14,194 bases of DNA, taken from the NCBI GenBank assembly GCA_910583765.1, contig CAJTYS010000070.1, positions 1 through 14,194 of the forward strand, in the 5' to 3' direction. This document shows, piece by piece, positions 1 through 6,270 of the stretch. A model generated the notes under the pieces. The model was not told the origin of the DNA, did no database searches, and worked only from the letters and a program-made list of their open reading frames with translations. The stretch comes from an uncultured Eubacteriales bacterium (GTDB lineage: Bacteria > Bacillota > Clostridia > Peptostreptococcales > Anaerovoracaceae). Position 1 is the first letter of the stretch. Every line of letters starts with the position of its first letter. The position numbers and the translations under genes are program-made.

Positions 1-42
1 AGAACGCCCCTCTTCCCCCTCCAAACTACCCAAAAAGCCCAA

Positions 43-110
43 GGGAAACGTCATGTGGAAGGCACCTCCGCAGCGTAGCGAGGATCAGTGCCTGGAGCAT
101 GACGTTTCCC
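43..110 (-). terminator. Long hairpin after phoU, probable pst operon terminator
   Basis: A perfect 13-bp inverted repeat (GGGAAACGTCATG at 43-55, CATGACGTTTCCC at 98-110) encloses further pairing: GGCAC at 61-65 with GTGCC at 88-92, and an imperfect CCTCCGC/GCGAGG inside it. It starts 4 nt after the phoU stop. On the minus strand it is followed by TTGGGCTTTTTGGG, so the T tract is interrupted. The position fits transcription termination or 3'-end protection of the pst mRNA. A repeated extragenic element is an alternative that this window cannot test. I see no gene in positions 1-42. Confidence 0.6.
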
Positions 111-113
111 GCT

Positions 114-779
114 CTAGTGCCCAGAACATAATATTTCCCACCTCCCTTCCAACGAAAACACCGTCTCCTCACAAATATTCGTGGCATAATCCGCGATCCG
201 CTCCAAATGCGCGGCCACAAAAGCAAACATAATAGAAAGCCGAGTGTTCACTGAATCCGACACCGCGATATCCAGCTGTTCATCATAAATATTCCGAAAC
301 AGCTCATCTACCTCTTCATCCATCTTCCAAACCTTGCGGGCCAGCTTCAGATCCTGCTTCAAAAATGCCTGGATCGCGTTTTTTACCATGCCTGCTGCCA
401 TGTCCGCCATGCGAGGCAAATCAATGAGCTCTTGGGTGTATTCCTCATGCTCCATGCGAATGGCGTACTTGGCCAAATCTTCGCAATGATCCCCAATTCG
501 CTCCAGATCCGTCACCATTTTCATAATGGAGATGGAGTAGCGCAGATCCCTTGCCAACGGCTGCTGCGTTGCCAAAAATAAATAACACATTTCATTGATT
601 TCATCTTCCATATCATCAATGGTCTCGTCCCCGTCAATAATGGTCCTTGCCAGGTCCGTATCCTGATCTTTGATGGCTTTGATGGAATTGACGATTGCCT
701 CCTCCACTCGTTTTGTCATTTCTGTCACTCTATCGTTGATTTTTACCAACTCTCGCTCCATCTTTGGTCTTGCTGCCAT
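114..779 (-). CDS. phoU: Phosphate signalling/transport regulator PhoU
   Basis: PhoU is a cytoplasmic helical-bundle protein that links the Pst transporter to the PhoR-PhoP two-component system and restrains phosphate uptake. This 221-residue protein has the usual length and two tandem PhoU repeats. Each repeat carries the acidic metal-binding motif: DGDETIDDMEDE around residues 49-60, and KMDEEVDEL in the second half. The conserved stretch LRYSISIMKMVTDLERIGDH is also visible. The start is supported by GGGAGG six bases upstream of the ATG. It is the last gene of the pst operon, 47 bp after pstB, and is followed at once by a strong hairpin. A TATAAT sequence in the pstB-phoU gap lies too close to the ribosome site to be a convincing separate promoter. 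The identification is secure from sequence and context. Confidence 0.96.
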   Translation of the reverse strand: MAARPKMERELVKINDRVTEMTKRVEEAIVNSIKAIKDQDTDLARTIIDGDETIDDMEDEINEMCYLFLATQQPLARDLRYSISIMKMVTDLERIGDHCEDLAKYAIRMEHEEYTQELIDLPRMADMAAGMVKNAIQAFLKQDLKLARKVWKMDEEVDELFRNIYDEQLDIAVSDSVNTRLSIMFAFVAAHLERIADYATNICEETVFSLEGRWEILCSGH

Positions 780-826
780 GTTATCCCTCCCGTATTATAA
801 AGTAGTGGTGTTTATAGACTCTCTTG

Positions 827-1591
827 TCAGCCAAATCTACCCGTGATATATTCCTCTGTCTTTGGATTCGATGGGTTTGTGAATAGCTTGCGCGTATCAT
901 CCACTTCCAAAATTTCTCCAGATAAAAAGAACGCTGTCCGATTGGAGATCCTGCCTGCCTGCTGCATGTTGTGCGTCACCGTGACGATGGTATATTTCGC
1001 CGCCAGCTCTTGCACCAAGTTTTCAATCTTCGTAGTGGCTACCGGATCCAATGCGGACGTAGGCTCGTCCATTAAAATCACCTCTGGCTCCACAGCAAGG
1101 CATCTGGCAATGCAAAGCCTCTGCTGCTGACCGCCGGAAAGCCCTAGGGCTGACTTGTTCAACCGGTCTTTGATCTCCTCCCAAAGTCCCACTTCAGTCA
1201 GAGTCCGTTCCACGATCTCATCCAGAACCTCCTTCTTTTTCTGCCCATGGAGCTTTGGTCCGTACACAATGTTTTCATAAATGCTCTTTGGAAAAGGATT
1301 AGGCTTTTGAAACACCATGCCCACCTTTTTGCGCAAAGCGATGACATCATATTCTTTGCTGTAAATATCCCTGCCATCAAATAAAATTTCTCCTTCGATC
1401 CTGCACCCTTCCACCAGATCGTTCATTCGATTCAGGGACCTGAGAAATGTGGATTTTCCACAGCCCGAAGGTCCGATCAGCGCTGTGATGTCATTCTTGT
1501 ACAAATCGATATCAATGCTTTTCAGCGCCTGAAAAGCATCATAATACAAACTCATGCCTTTGATTTCAAATGCCTTTTCTTTTTTCGCCAT
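827..1591 (-). CDS. pstB: Phosphate ABC transporter ATP-binding protein PstB
   Basis: This is the ATPase of the PstSCAB importer. It hydrolyses ATP at the inner face of the membrane to drive phosphate uptake. At 254 residues it has normal PstB length. Walker A is GPSGCGKST at residues 40-48. The Q-loop glutamine is Q95 within the PstB-typical FQKPNPFPKSIYENIVYG. The ABC signature LSGGQQQR starts at about residue 151, and Walker B ends in D175-E176 (MDEPTSALDP). A switch histidine lies in VTVTHNMQQA. The ATG follows AAAGGAG, which lies within the last codons of pstA. Only 3 nt separate the pstA stop codon from the pstB start, consistent with coupled translation. No key residue is missing. Confidence 0.98.
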   Translation of the reverse strand: MAKKEKAFEIKGMSLYYDAFQALKSIDIDLYKNDITALIGPSGCGKSTFLRSLNRMNDLVEGCRIEGEILFDGRDIYSKEYDVIALRKKVGMVFQKPNPFPKSIYENIVYGPKLHGQKKKEVLDEIVERTLTEVGLWEEIKDRLNKSALGLSGGQQQRLCIARCLAVEPEVILMDEPTSALDPVATTKIENLVQELAAKYTIVTVTHNMQQAGRISNRTAFFLSGEILEVDDTRKLFTNPSNPKTEEYITGRFG

Positions 1592-1594
1592 TTT

Positions 1595-2419
1595 CTACTC
1601 CTTTGCCAATCTGCCACTGATATAATTTGCCAGCGCATTGATCACCAGCACAATGATGATCAGCAGCGCTGCCGTAGCGTATGTCTTTTCATCAGAAAGC
1701 CCTTCGGAAGCCAGTGTATAAAGATGCACAGCCATGGTCCTTGTGGAGTCCAATGGCGAAACTGGCAGCACCAAAGAACCGCCCACGGTCAGCATGACTG
1801 CCGCTGTTTCGCCTACTGCTCTTCCGATGCCCAAGATCAACCCTGTCAGCACACCGGACCGGCAGCAGGGAAGCACCACTTTCACTACAGTTTCCCATTT
1901 TGTGGCGCCCAATGAAAGACTCCCTTCCCGATAAGCCACAGGAACGGTTTTCAGGGATTCTTCCGTGGAACGGACCAATGTGGGCAGGATCATCATGGAA
2001 AGGGTCAGACCGCCGGAGAGGACCGACCAGCCCATTCCCAGAAACACCACGAAAAAAGCGAATCCAAACAAGCCGAAAATAATGGAAGGGATCCCTGCTA
2101 GGACTTCCGTAAAAAAGCGGATCACATGCATGACCATTCCCTTTTTTGCATATTCCGAGAAATAAATGGCCGCTGCCAAGCCAATGGGCGTAGCGATGAT
2201 GACCGAAATCATGGTCACATAAATAGTCCCTATGATCACTGGAAAGATTCCACCCTCTTTCCCCATCATCTGCGGCTTTTCCGTAAGGAAACTCACTGAA
2301 ATACCTGGGATCCCCCGTACCAGGATGAAACCGATGATCAAGATCAGCGTTCCCAAGGTCATGGCAGCCACTAGCCCCACCACACCATAGTAGCCTTTAT
2401 TCTTCCAAGTCTTTCTCAT
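1595..2419 (-). CDS. pstA: Phosphate ABC transporter permease PstA
   Basis: PstA is one of the two membrane subunits that form the phosphate channel of the Pst importer. The 274-residue protein has a hydrophobic N-terminal segment near residues 11-35 and several further membrane spans, about six in total. The cytoplasmic EAA-type loop that docks on PstB begins at E165 (EGSLSLGATKWETVVKVVLP). GRAVGETAAVMLTVGG and IPSIIFGLFGFAFFV are characteristic of PstA. Its ATG overlaps the pstC stop codon by 4 bp (ATGA), indicating coupled translation. It pairs with PstC, which is built the same way but differs in sequence. Confidence 0.97.
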   Translation of the reverse strand: MRKTWKNKGYYGVVGLVAAMTLGTLILIIGFILVRGIPGISVSFLTEKPQMMGKEGGIFPVIIGTIYVTMISVIIATPIGLAAAIYFSEYAKKGMVMHVIRFFTEVLAGIPSIIFGLFGFAFFVVFLGMGWSVLSGGLTLSMMILPTLVRSTEESLKTVPVAYREGSLSLGATKWETVVKVVLPCCRSGVLTGLILGIGRAVGETAAVMLTVGGSLVLPVSPLDSTRTMAVHLYTLASEGLSDEKTYATAALLIIIVLVINALANYISGRLAKE

Positions 2420-3306
2420 GCTTCTTCACCTCCGAATCGTTTAGCTACCGCCTGTGCGATGCCATTAAGGGCGATAATCATGAGAAACAGTACGATACCA
2501 ATAGCAAAGAGCGCGTTTTGATGCTCTGGACCAGCATAAGACATTTCCATGGCGATAGTACCGGTTAAAGTCGCTGCGGGATCCAGGGGGCTGACCGGCA
2601 CTCGCGCCATGTTGCCTGTAATCATCAGCACTGCCATGGTTTCTCCAATCGCCCGCCCCATTGCCAAGATGATGGAGGAAAGGATCCCTGACTTCGCGGC
2701 TGGCAAAATGACCTTGGTAATGGTTTCCCGTTTGTCCGCTCCAAGGGCCAAGGAAGCTTCATCCAGCTCTCCTGGAACCGCTCTGATGGCGTTTTCTGAA
2801 ATGCTGACAATGGTAGGAAGGATCATGACCGCTAAAACCATGGCGCCAGCTAAGATGCTGAATCCGCTTCCTGGCACATCTGGATCCACCTTCCGCACAA
2901 TGGGCAGCAGGTAATTGCGAATGGCCGGAACAATGATTTCCAAACCAAAAAAGCCATATACCACAGAAGGGATGCCAGCCAGTAGTTCAATGGCTGCCCG
3001 AAAGAACCTGGCAAAGCGGGGCTTCACCATTTCTGCCAGAAAGACCGCGCATCCCAACCCTGTGGGAATTCCGATGAGCAGCGCACCTAATGTGACGCCC
3101 AGAGTTCCTACGATCAGCGGTAATATCCCATAGGAACCGCTGGTGGGGCTCCAATCGTTTCCAAAAATAAAGTGAAACACACCGTACTCAGCCAGAACCG
3201 GACCGCCGGAACTGAAAATAAATATAGTGATCAGGGCCACGGCTGCCACAGAAAACACAGCGCACAAGAAGATCAGTTTTTCGGTTGCTTTTTCTCTCAT
3301 GTTCAT
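2416..3306 (-). CDS. pstC: Phosphate ABC transporter permease PstC
   Basis: PstC is the second membrane subunit of the phosphate importer and forms a heterodimer with PstA. The protein is 296 residues with about six membrane segments, the first near residues 10-32. Family marks include IPSVVYGFFGLEIIVP, the EAA loop beginning at D182-E183 (DEASLALGADKRETITKVILP) and GRAIGETMAVLMITGN. There are two closely spaced in-frame ATGs, at 3306 and 3300. The first is preferred because AAAGG lies nine bases before it. It follows pstS by 6 nt and overlaps pstA by 4 bp. Confidence 0.97.
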   Translation of the reverse strand: MNMREKATEKLIFLCAVFSVAAVALITIFIFSSGGPVLAEYGVFHFIFGNDWSPTSGSYGILPLIVGTLGVTLGALLIGIPTGLGCAVFLAEMVKPRFARFFRAAIELLAGIPSVVYGFFGLEIIVPAIRNYLLPIVRKVDPDVPGSGFSILAGAMVLAVMILPTIVSISENAIRAVPGELDEASLALGADKRETITKVILPAAKSGILSSIILAMGRAIGETMAVLMITGNMARVPVSPLDPAATLTGTIAMEMSYAGPEHQNALFAIGIVLFLMIIALNGIAQAVAKRFGGEEA

Positions 3307-3312
3307 GATTCG

Positions 3313-4173
3313 TTACCTTTCAGCCTTTTCATTGACTGGAATAAACCCAGTTTCTTCAACGATTTTCTGCCCTTCCCCGCTCAGAATGAAGGCAATGAAG
3401 TCTTTTGCTGTTTCAGACAGCTGTCCATTGACCACATATAGAAAGGGACGCTGAATCTTGTAAGTGCCGGATAGCACATGCTCCACCGTAGGTTCCGTGC
3501 CCTCGACGTTCACGCTTTTTACCGTATTATCCAAGATGTTCAGAGAAATATATCCGATAGCATCCGGCGTTTTTGCCACTGTTTTTTTGATCGCACCTGT
3601 GGAAGGCTGCACCAGCGCGGCTTTTGTCGTGTGATCCACCCCGTCCTCCGCAATGCCTGTGATTTCTGTGAAAGAACTTCGGGTTCCTGCGCCTTCCTCT
3701 CTGGAAACTACCGTGATCGGCCTGTTATCTCCTCCAACGTCCCGCCAATTTTTGATTTTTCCCGTATAGATTTTCTTGATTTGCTCCAGAGTCAGCTCTT
3801 TCACCTTCACATCCTTGTTGACGACTACTGCGATTCCATCCTTTGCGATCATATATTCCTCGGCCACCGCGCCCTCCTCGTCACCCTTCACTTCTCTGGA
3901 GAGGGCGCCGATATCCGCAATGTTTTCTTTGATGGATTTGATGCCTTGTCCAGAACCGCCCCCCTGTACTTCAATGGCCACATCTGGGTTACGCTCCATA
4001 TAAACTTCCGCAATTGCTTCTGAAAGAGGCTGCACAGAAGTGGAACCCGCAATGATGATGCTGCCTCTTTCCTCTTTTCCATCATCTTTACTACCTGTGT
4101 CACAGCCTGCCATGCCCAGGCAAAGCGCCAATGCACTGATTGCCATCAATCCAATCAAAATTTTCCTTATCAT
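3313..4173 (-). CDS. pstS: Phosphate-binding lipoprotein PstS
   Basis: PstS is the extracellular, membrane-anchored protein that captures phosphate and passes it to PstCA. With the ATG at 4173 the protein is 286 residues. It begins with a basic start (MIRK), a hydrophobic core and the lipobox MAGC, with the lipidated cysteine at residue 24. Phosphate-binding segments of the family are present: GSTS at 43-46, GGGSGQG at 71-77 and EEGAGTR at about 159-165. The frame stays open upstream to a GTG at 4218, which would give 301 residues. That start has no ribosome site, would put 15 hydrophilic residues before the signal peptide, and lies next to the expected transcription start. AGGG lies five bases before the chosen ATG. 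It is the first gene of the pst operon and is probably PhoP-regulated. Confidence 0.96.
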   Translation of the reverse strand: MIRKILIGLMAISALALCLGMAGCDTGSKDDGKEERGSIIIAGSTSVQPLSEAIAEVYMERNPDVAIEVQGGGSGQGIKSIKENIADIGALSREVKGDEEGAVAEEYMIAKDGIAVVVNKDVKVKELTLEQIKKIYTGKIKNWRDVGGDNRPITVVSREEGAGTRSSFTEITGIAEDGVDHTTKAALVQPSTGAIKKTVAKTPDAIGYISLNILDNTVKSVNVEGTEPTVEHVLSGTYKIQRPFLYVVNGQLSETAKDFIAFILSGEGQKIVEETGFIPVNEKAER

Positions 4174-4224
4174 CTTTACCCTACTTTCTGCTCTCTCGAT
4201 TTTAATCGTTGTCTTCACATGGTT

Positions 4225-4278
4225 AGTTTAACCGGATTTTGTTAAACCTATTTTAAGAAAGCCAAAGATTTGTGTTAA
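4225..4278 (-). promoter_or_regulatory. Candidate PhoP box array and promoter of pst operon
   Basis: Read on the minus strand, TTAACA (plus 4273-4278), TTAAAA (4251-4256) and TTAACA (4240-4245) start exactly 22 and 11 bp apart. The intervening slot (4262-4267, CTTTGG) is degenerate. B. subtilis-type PhoP boxes are TTAACA-like hexamers spaced by about 5 bp, so the register matches. A weak -10 (TAAACT, 4225-4230) lies about 10 bp downstream, as in PhoP-activated promoters that lack a good -35. This predicts a leader of about 40 nt before the pstS ATG at 4173. The regulator itself is inferred. Confidence 0.65.
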
Positions 4279-4392
4279 TTCTATATGAATTTTGATTTCG
4301 ATTTTTTAAAGTATTCAGGGGGGGCACGCACCTATGAATTGATCTTCACGGGAAGCGAGACTGTACAGCAAAGGCATTGTGTTACTGAAGCG

Positions 4393-4418
4393 AAAACGTG
4401 CGCTAAAATCAGCGCACG
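4393..4418 (-). terminator. Terminator of the coiled-coil repeat gene
   Basis: A perfect 8-bp stem (CGTGCGCT at 4397-4404 and AGCGCACG at 4411-4418) with a 6-nt loop is followed on the minus strand by TTTT. It lies 36 bp past the stop codon of the gene ending at 4455. Positions 4279-4392, between this hairpin and the pst promoter region, hold only a run of seven G (4318-4324) and nothing else I recognise. Confidence 0.7.
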
Positions 4419-4454
4419 CTCTCTAAACAAGTCATATATGTTCTTTGTTTCAGT

Positions 4455-5027
4455 TTAAACCGCAGCTTGGCGCAAGGCCTGTTTGTCAACCTTATTATTC
4501 TTTAGCCACATCATGCCATCCAGGGCCCCTCCCAAATCCCTTTCCAGCATTTCAAAGTTTTTAGCAGCCTGGATCCACAGCCCATCTAATTGTGCCTCGT
4601 GACTTTTTAATTGGCTCTCGATGCGCTCCAGCCGCACCTCATGGCTTTTCAATTGGCTCTCGATGTGTTCCAGCCGCACCTCATGGCTTTTCAATTGGCT
4701 CTCGATGCGTTCCAGACGCGCCTCATGGTCATCCAATTTGTGCTCGATGCGTTCCAGACACGCTTCATGGTCATCCAATTTGCTCTCGATGCGTTCCAGT
4801 CGCACCTCATGGTCGTCCAATTTGCTCTCGATGCGTTCCAGACACGCTTCATGATCGTCCAATTTGTGCTCAATGCGTTCCAGTCGCACCTCGTGGTCGT
4901 CCAATTTGCTCTCGATGCGTTCCAGACACGCTTCATGTCTGTCCAGCCTCTTATTGATTTCCCCGATGTCCTCACGAATCCCTTTGACTTCTTCGTACAG
5001 TAATTCCAATAATTCTTCTTGTTTCAT
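4455..5027 (-). CDS. Coiled-coil protein of nine 14-residue repeats, function unknown
   Basis: I cannot assign a function to this 190-residue, highly charged protein. It has three parts. The N-terminal 26 residues are acidic and leucine-rich (LLELLYEEVKGIREDIGEINK). Residues 27-152 are nine tandem 14-residue repeats on the pattern KLDDHEVRLERIES, two heptads each, predicting a long continuous coiled coil. Residues 153-190 form a different tail (FEMLERDLGGALDGMMWLKN). There is no signal peptide or membrane segment, so it is probably cytoplasmic. Repeats 1-6 alternate HEAC with HEVR/HEAR, placing cysteines 28 residues apart; repeats 7-9 switch to QLKSHE. AAAGGGG eight bases before the ATG supports the start. 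It has its own promoter and terminator and so is not part of the pst operon. A structural or scaffolding role is only a guess. Confidence 0.8.
   Translation of the reverse strand: MKQEELLELLYEEVKGIREDIGEINKRLDRHEACLERIESKLDDHEVRLERIEHKLDDHEACLERIESKLDDHEVRLERIESKLDDHEACLERIEHKLDDHEARLERIESQLKSHEVRLEHIESQLKSHEVRLERIESQLKSHEAQLDGLWIQAAKNFEMLERDLGGALDGMMWLKNNKVDKQALRQAAV
4572..4949 (-). repeat. Nine tandem 42-bp coding repeats
   Basis: The DNA under residues 27-152 of the coiled-coil gene is a 42-bp tandem repeat, about nine copies. Each unit carries a version of CAATT(G/T)G(C/G)TC(G/T)C(G/A)ATG(C/T)GTTCCAG read on the plus strand. Copies 1-6 also show an 84-bp higher-order period, with the AGACACGC (Cys) and AGTCGCAC (Arg) types alternating. 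Copies 7 and 8 are almost identical to each other. This pattern is expected from unequal crossing-over or replication slippage and probably makes the copy number variable. Confidence 0.9.
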
Positions 5028-5061
5028 TGTTTTTACCCCTTTCTGTTAAAATTTGATACTC

Positions 5062-5090
5062 ATTATACCACCAAAAGTAGAAAAGCGCAA
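5062..5090 (-). promoter_or_regulatory. Promoter of the coiled-coil repeat gene
   Basis: On the minus strand there is TTGCGC (5085-5090), a 17-bp spacer and TATAAT (5062-5067). The last three spacer bases are TGG, making an extended -10. It lies 35 bp upstream of the ATG at 5027. The -35 matches the consensus only in TTG, but spacing and -10 are ideal. Confidence 0.65.
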
Positions 5091-5182
5091 TAGGTTTGTA
5101 ATATTTTTACTGTTTTTATTTTCTAATTAAGTAAATGCCTTCATTTTGCATCAGCATTCATTCAGGGAGTTTGTCGTTTTTG

Positions 5183-5212
5183 TTGTTTTCTATAAGCGAG
5201 GCGTGATATAAT
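5183..5212 (+). promoter_or_regulatory. Promoter of the methionine-rich lipoprotein gene
   Basis: TATAAT at 5207-5212 is preceded by TGA, giving an extended -10 of the TGnTATAAT type. A weak -35, TTGTTT (5183-5188), lies 18 bp upstream. The predicted transcript starts about 55 nt before the ATG at 5274. Positions 5091-5182 between the two divergent promoters are AT-rich with no recognisable element. Confidence 0.65.
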
Positions 5213-5273
5213 ATTGAAAACGGCGTTGCCGTGAATATGGATTTATGCGTTTTGAAAGAAAGGAGTTCTAATT

Positions 5274-6071
5274 ATGAAGAAAAAGTTATTTTGCCTGCTG
5301 GCTGCCATGATGATGGTCTTTGGCTTGGCGGCTTGTGGCGGCGACAAAGATGGCAGTTCTGGTGACAGTGGAAAAAGCGATTTTGACGCTTTTATGGAAG
5401 TCCAAGAAAAGATGCAGGACATCAAAGACATGGAATTTAAAATGAACCTGGATTTGGACATCAATCTTTCTGAAACAGAAAAAATGTCCACCACCATGAC
5501 AGGAACCTGCAAAGAAATCATTAAAAGCAAAGATGATGTGCAGATGGAAATGGATTATAATATGAGCATTCCTGGCATGGATGAAAAGATGGACGAAAAG
5601 CTTTACCTCAAGGATGGTGTCGTTTATATCGATATGGACGGACAAAAGTTAAAGGTGGACAGTTCCAGTGAGATGGCATCCATGGCAAAAGCAGTGGACA
5701 CAAATGCGATGCTTGACATCTCTAAGGAAATGATTTCTGACCTGCAGGTAAAGACAGAAGGCAGTGACACGGTTTACTCCTTTAAAATGGATCCAACAAA
5801 AGCCATTGATTATTTTAAGAGCAACGCAAATGCTTATGAAGATCTCACGGTTTTGGATGATGTGACCTTTGATCGCATGAATGTAGCGGTTACCGCAGAT
5901 GACAAGCAGATGGTAAAATCCATGGACATGGACTGCGTCATGATTGCGAAAGTCGCGGGCGATCAAGACATGAATGTCTCTTATAAACTTTCCGTGGACT
6001 TTGTCAGCATCAATACTGACTTAACAATCGATTTTCCTGATTTCAGCAAGTACCAGGAATTGACCGTTTAA
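5274..6071 (+). CDS. Methionine-rich secreted lipoprotein, DUF6612/LolA-like
   Basis: This is a predicted surface lipoprotein of 265 residues. The signal peptide MKKKLFCLLAAMMMVFGLAAC ends in a clear lipobox (LAAC, lipidated Cys21) and is followed by a flexible Gly/Ser/Asp linker. The rest is polar, acidic and rich in predicted beta strands, with alternating segments such as EFKMNLDLDINL, VVYIDMDGQKLKV and MNVAVTADDKQMV. This style is common in the DUF6612-type clostridial lipoproteins, which resemble the LolA/LppX fold; that assignment is from memory of sequence style and is uncertain. It contains 27 methionines, about 10% of residues. AAGGAG lies eight bases before the ATG. It is a single-gene unit with its own promoter and a strong terminator. 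Its ligand or role is unknown. Confidence 0.8.
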   Translation: MKKKLFCLLAAMMMVFGLAACGGDKDGSSGDSGKSDFDAFMEVQEKMQDIKDMEFKMNLDLDINLSETEKMSTTMTGTCKEIIKSKDDVQMEMDYNMSIPGMDEKMDEKLYLKDGVVYIDMDGQKLKVDSSSEMASMAKAVDTNAMLDISKEMISDLQVKTEGSDTVYSFKMDPTKAIDYFKSNANAYEDLTVLDDVTFDRMNVAVTADDKQMVKSMDMDCVMIAKVAGDQDMNVSYKLSVDFVSINTDLTIDFPDFSKYQELTV

Positions 6072-6128
6072 TTGTTTCATTAGCGGTGGCGAATCAAACC
6101 AGCGTGAACGCGCTGCTCCCATGGCTAT

Positions 6129-6179
6129 GCCCCTTGCGGCAGACAGTGATGAATCTGTCGCCGCAAGGGGCATTGTTGT
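6129..6179 (+). terminator. Strong intrinsic terminator of the lipoprotein gene
   Basis: A 12-bp perfect stem (GCCCCTTGCGGC at 6129-6140 and GCCGCAAGGGGC at 6160-6171) is extended inward by GACAG/CTGTC across a single bulged A. The loop is 8 nt, and ATTGTTGTT follows on the plus strand. It lies 57 bp after the lipoprotein stop. The opposite orientation has no T tract. Confidence 0.8.
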
Positions 6180-6201
6180 TACTGCTGCCTGATCCCAGCT
6201 A

Positions 6202-6233
6202 GTGCGCCGCACAGACATCTGATCTATGCGCAC
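6202..6233 (-). other. Imperfect hairpin downstream of asnS
   Basis: On the minus strand, GTGC-GCATAGA pairs with TCTGTGC-(GGC)-GCAC around a 7-nt loop, with one G-U pair and a 3-nt bulge. It lies about 38 nt past the asnS stop but has no following T tract, so it is at best a weak terminator or an mRNA 3'-end structure. The rest of the gap between the convergent genes (6072-6270) is accounted for by this and the neighbouring terminator. Confidence 0.35.
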
Positions 6234-6270
6234 AGTCTATTGCTAGGGATAAGCAAAAGCAAAATATTTT

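Noticed and set aside
4174..4218. Upstream GTG start for pstS
   Set aside because: It has no ribosome site, would place 15 polar residues ahead of the signal peptide, and lies at the predicted transcription start.
4572..4949. Possible CRISPR array
   Set aside because: The repeats are directly adjacent with no unique spacers and encode a regular coiled coil; no cas gene is present.
4592..5003. Several plus-strand open frames of 77-130 codons
   Set aside because: They are the antisense of the 42-bp repeats, kept open because the unit length is a multiple of three. None has a ribosome site or a sensible composition.
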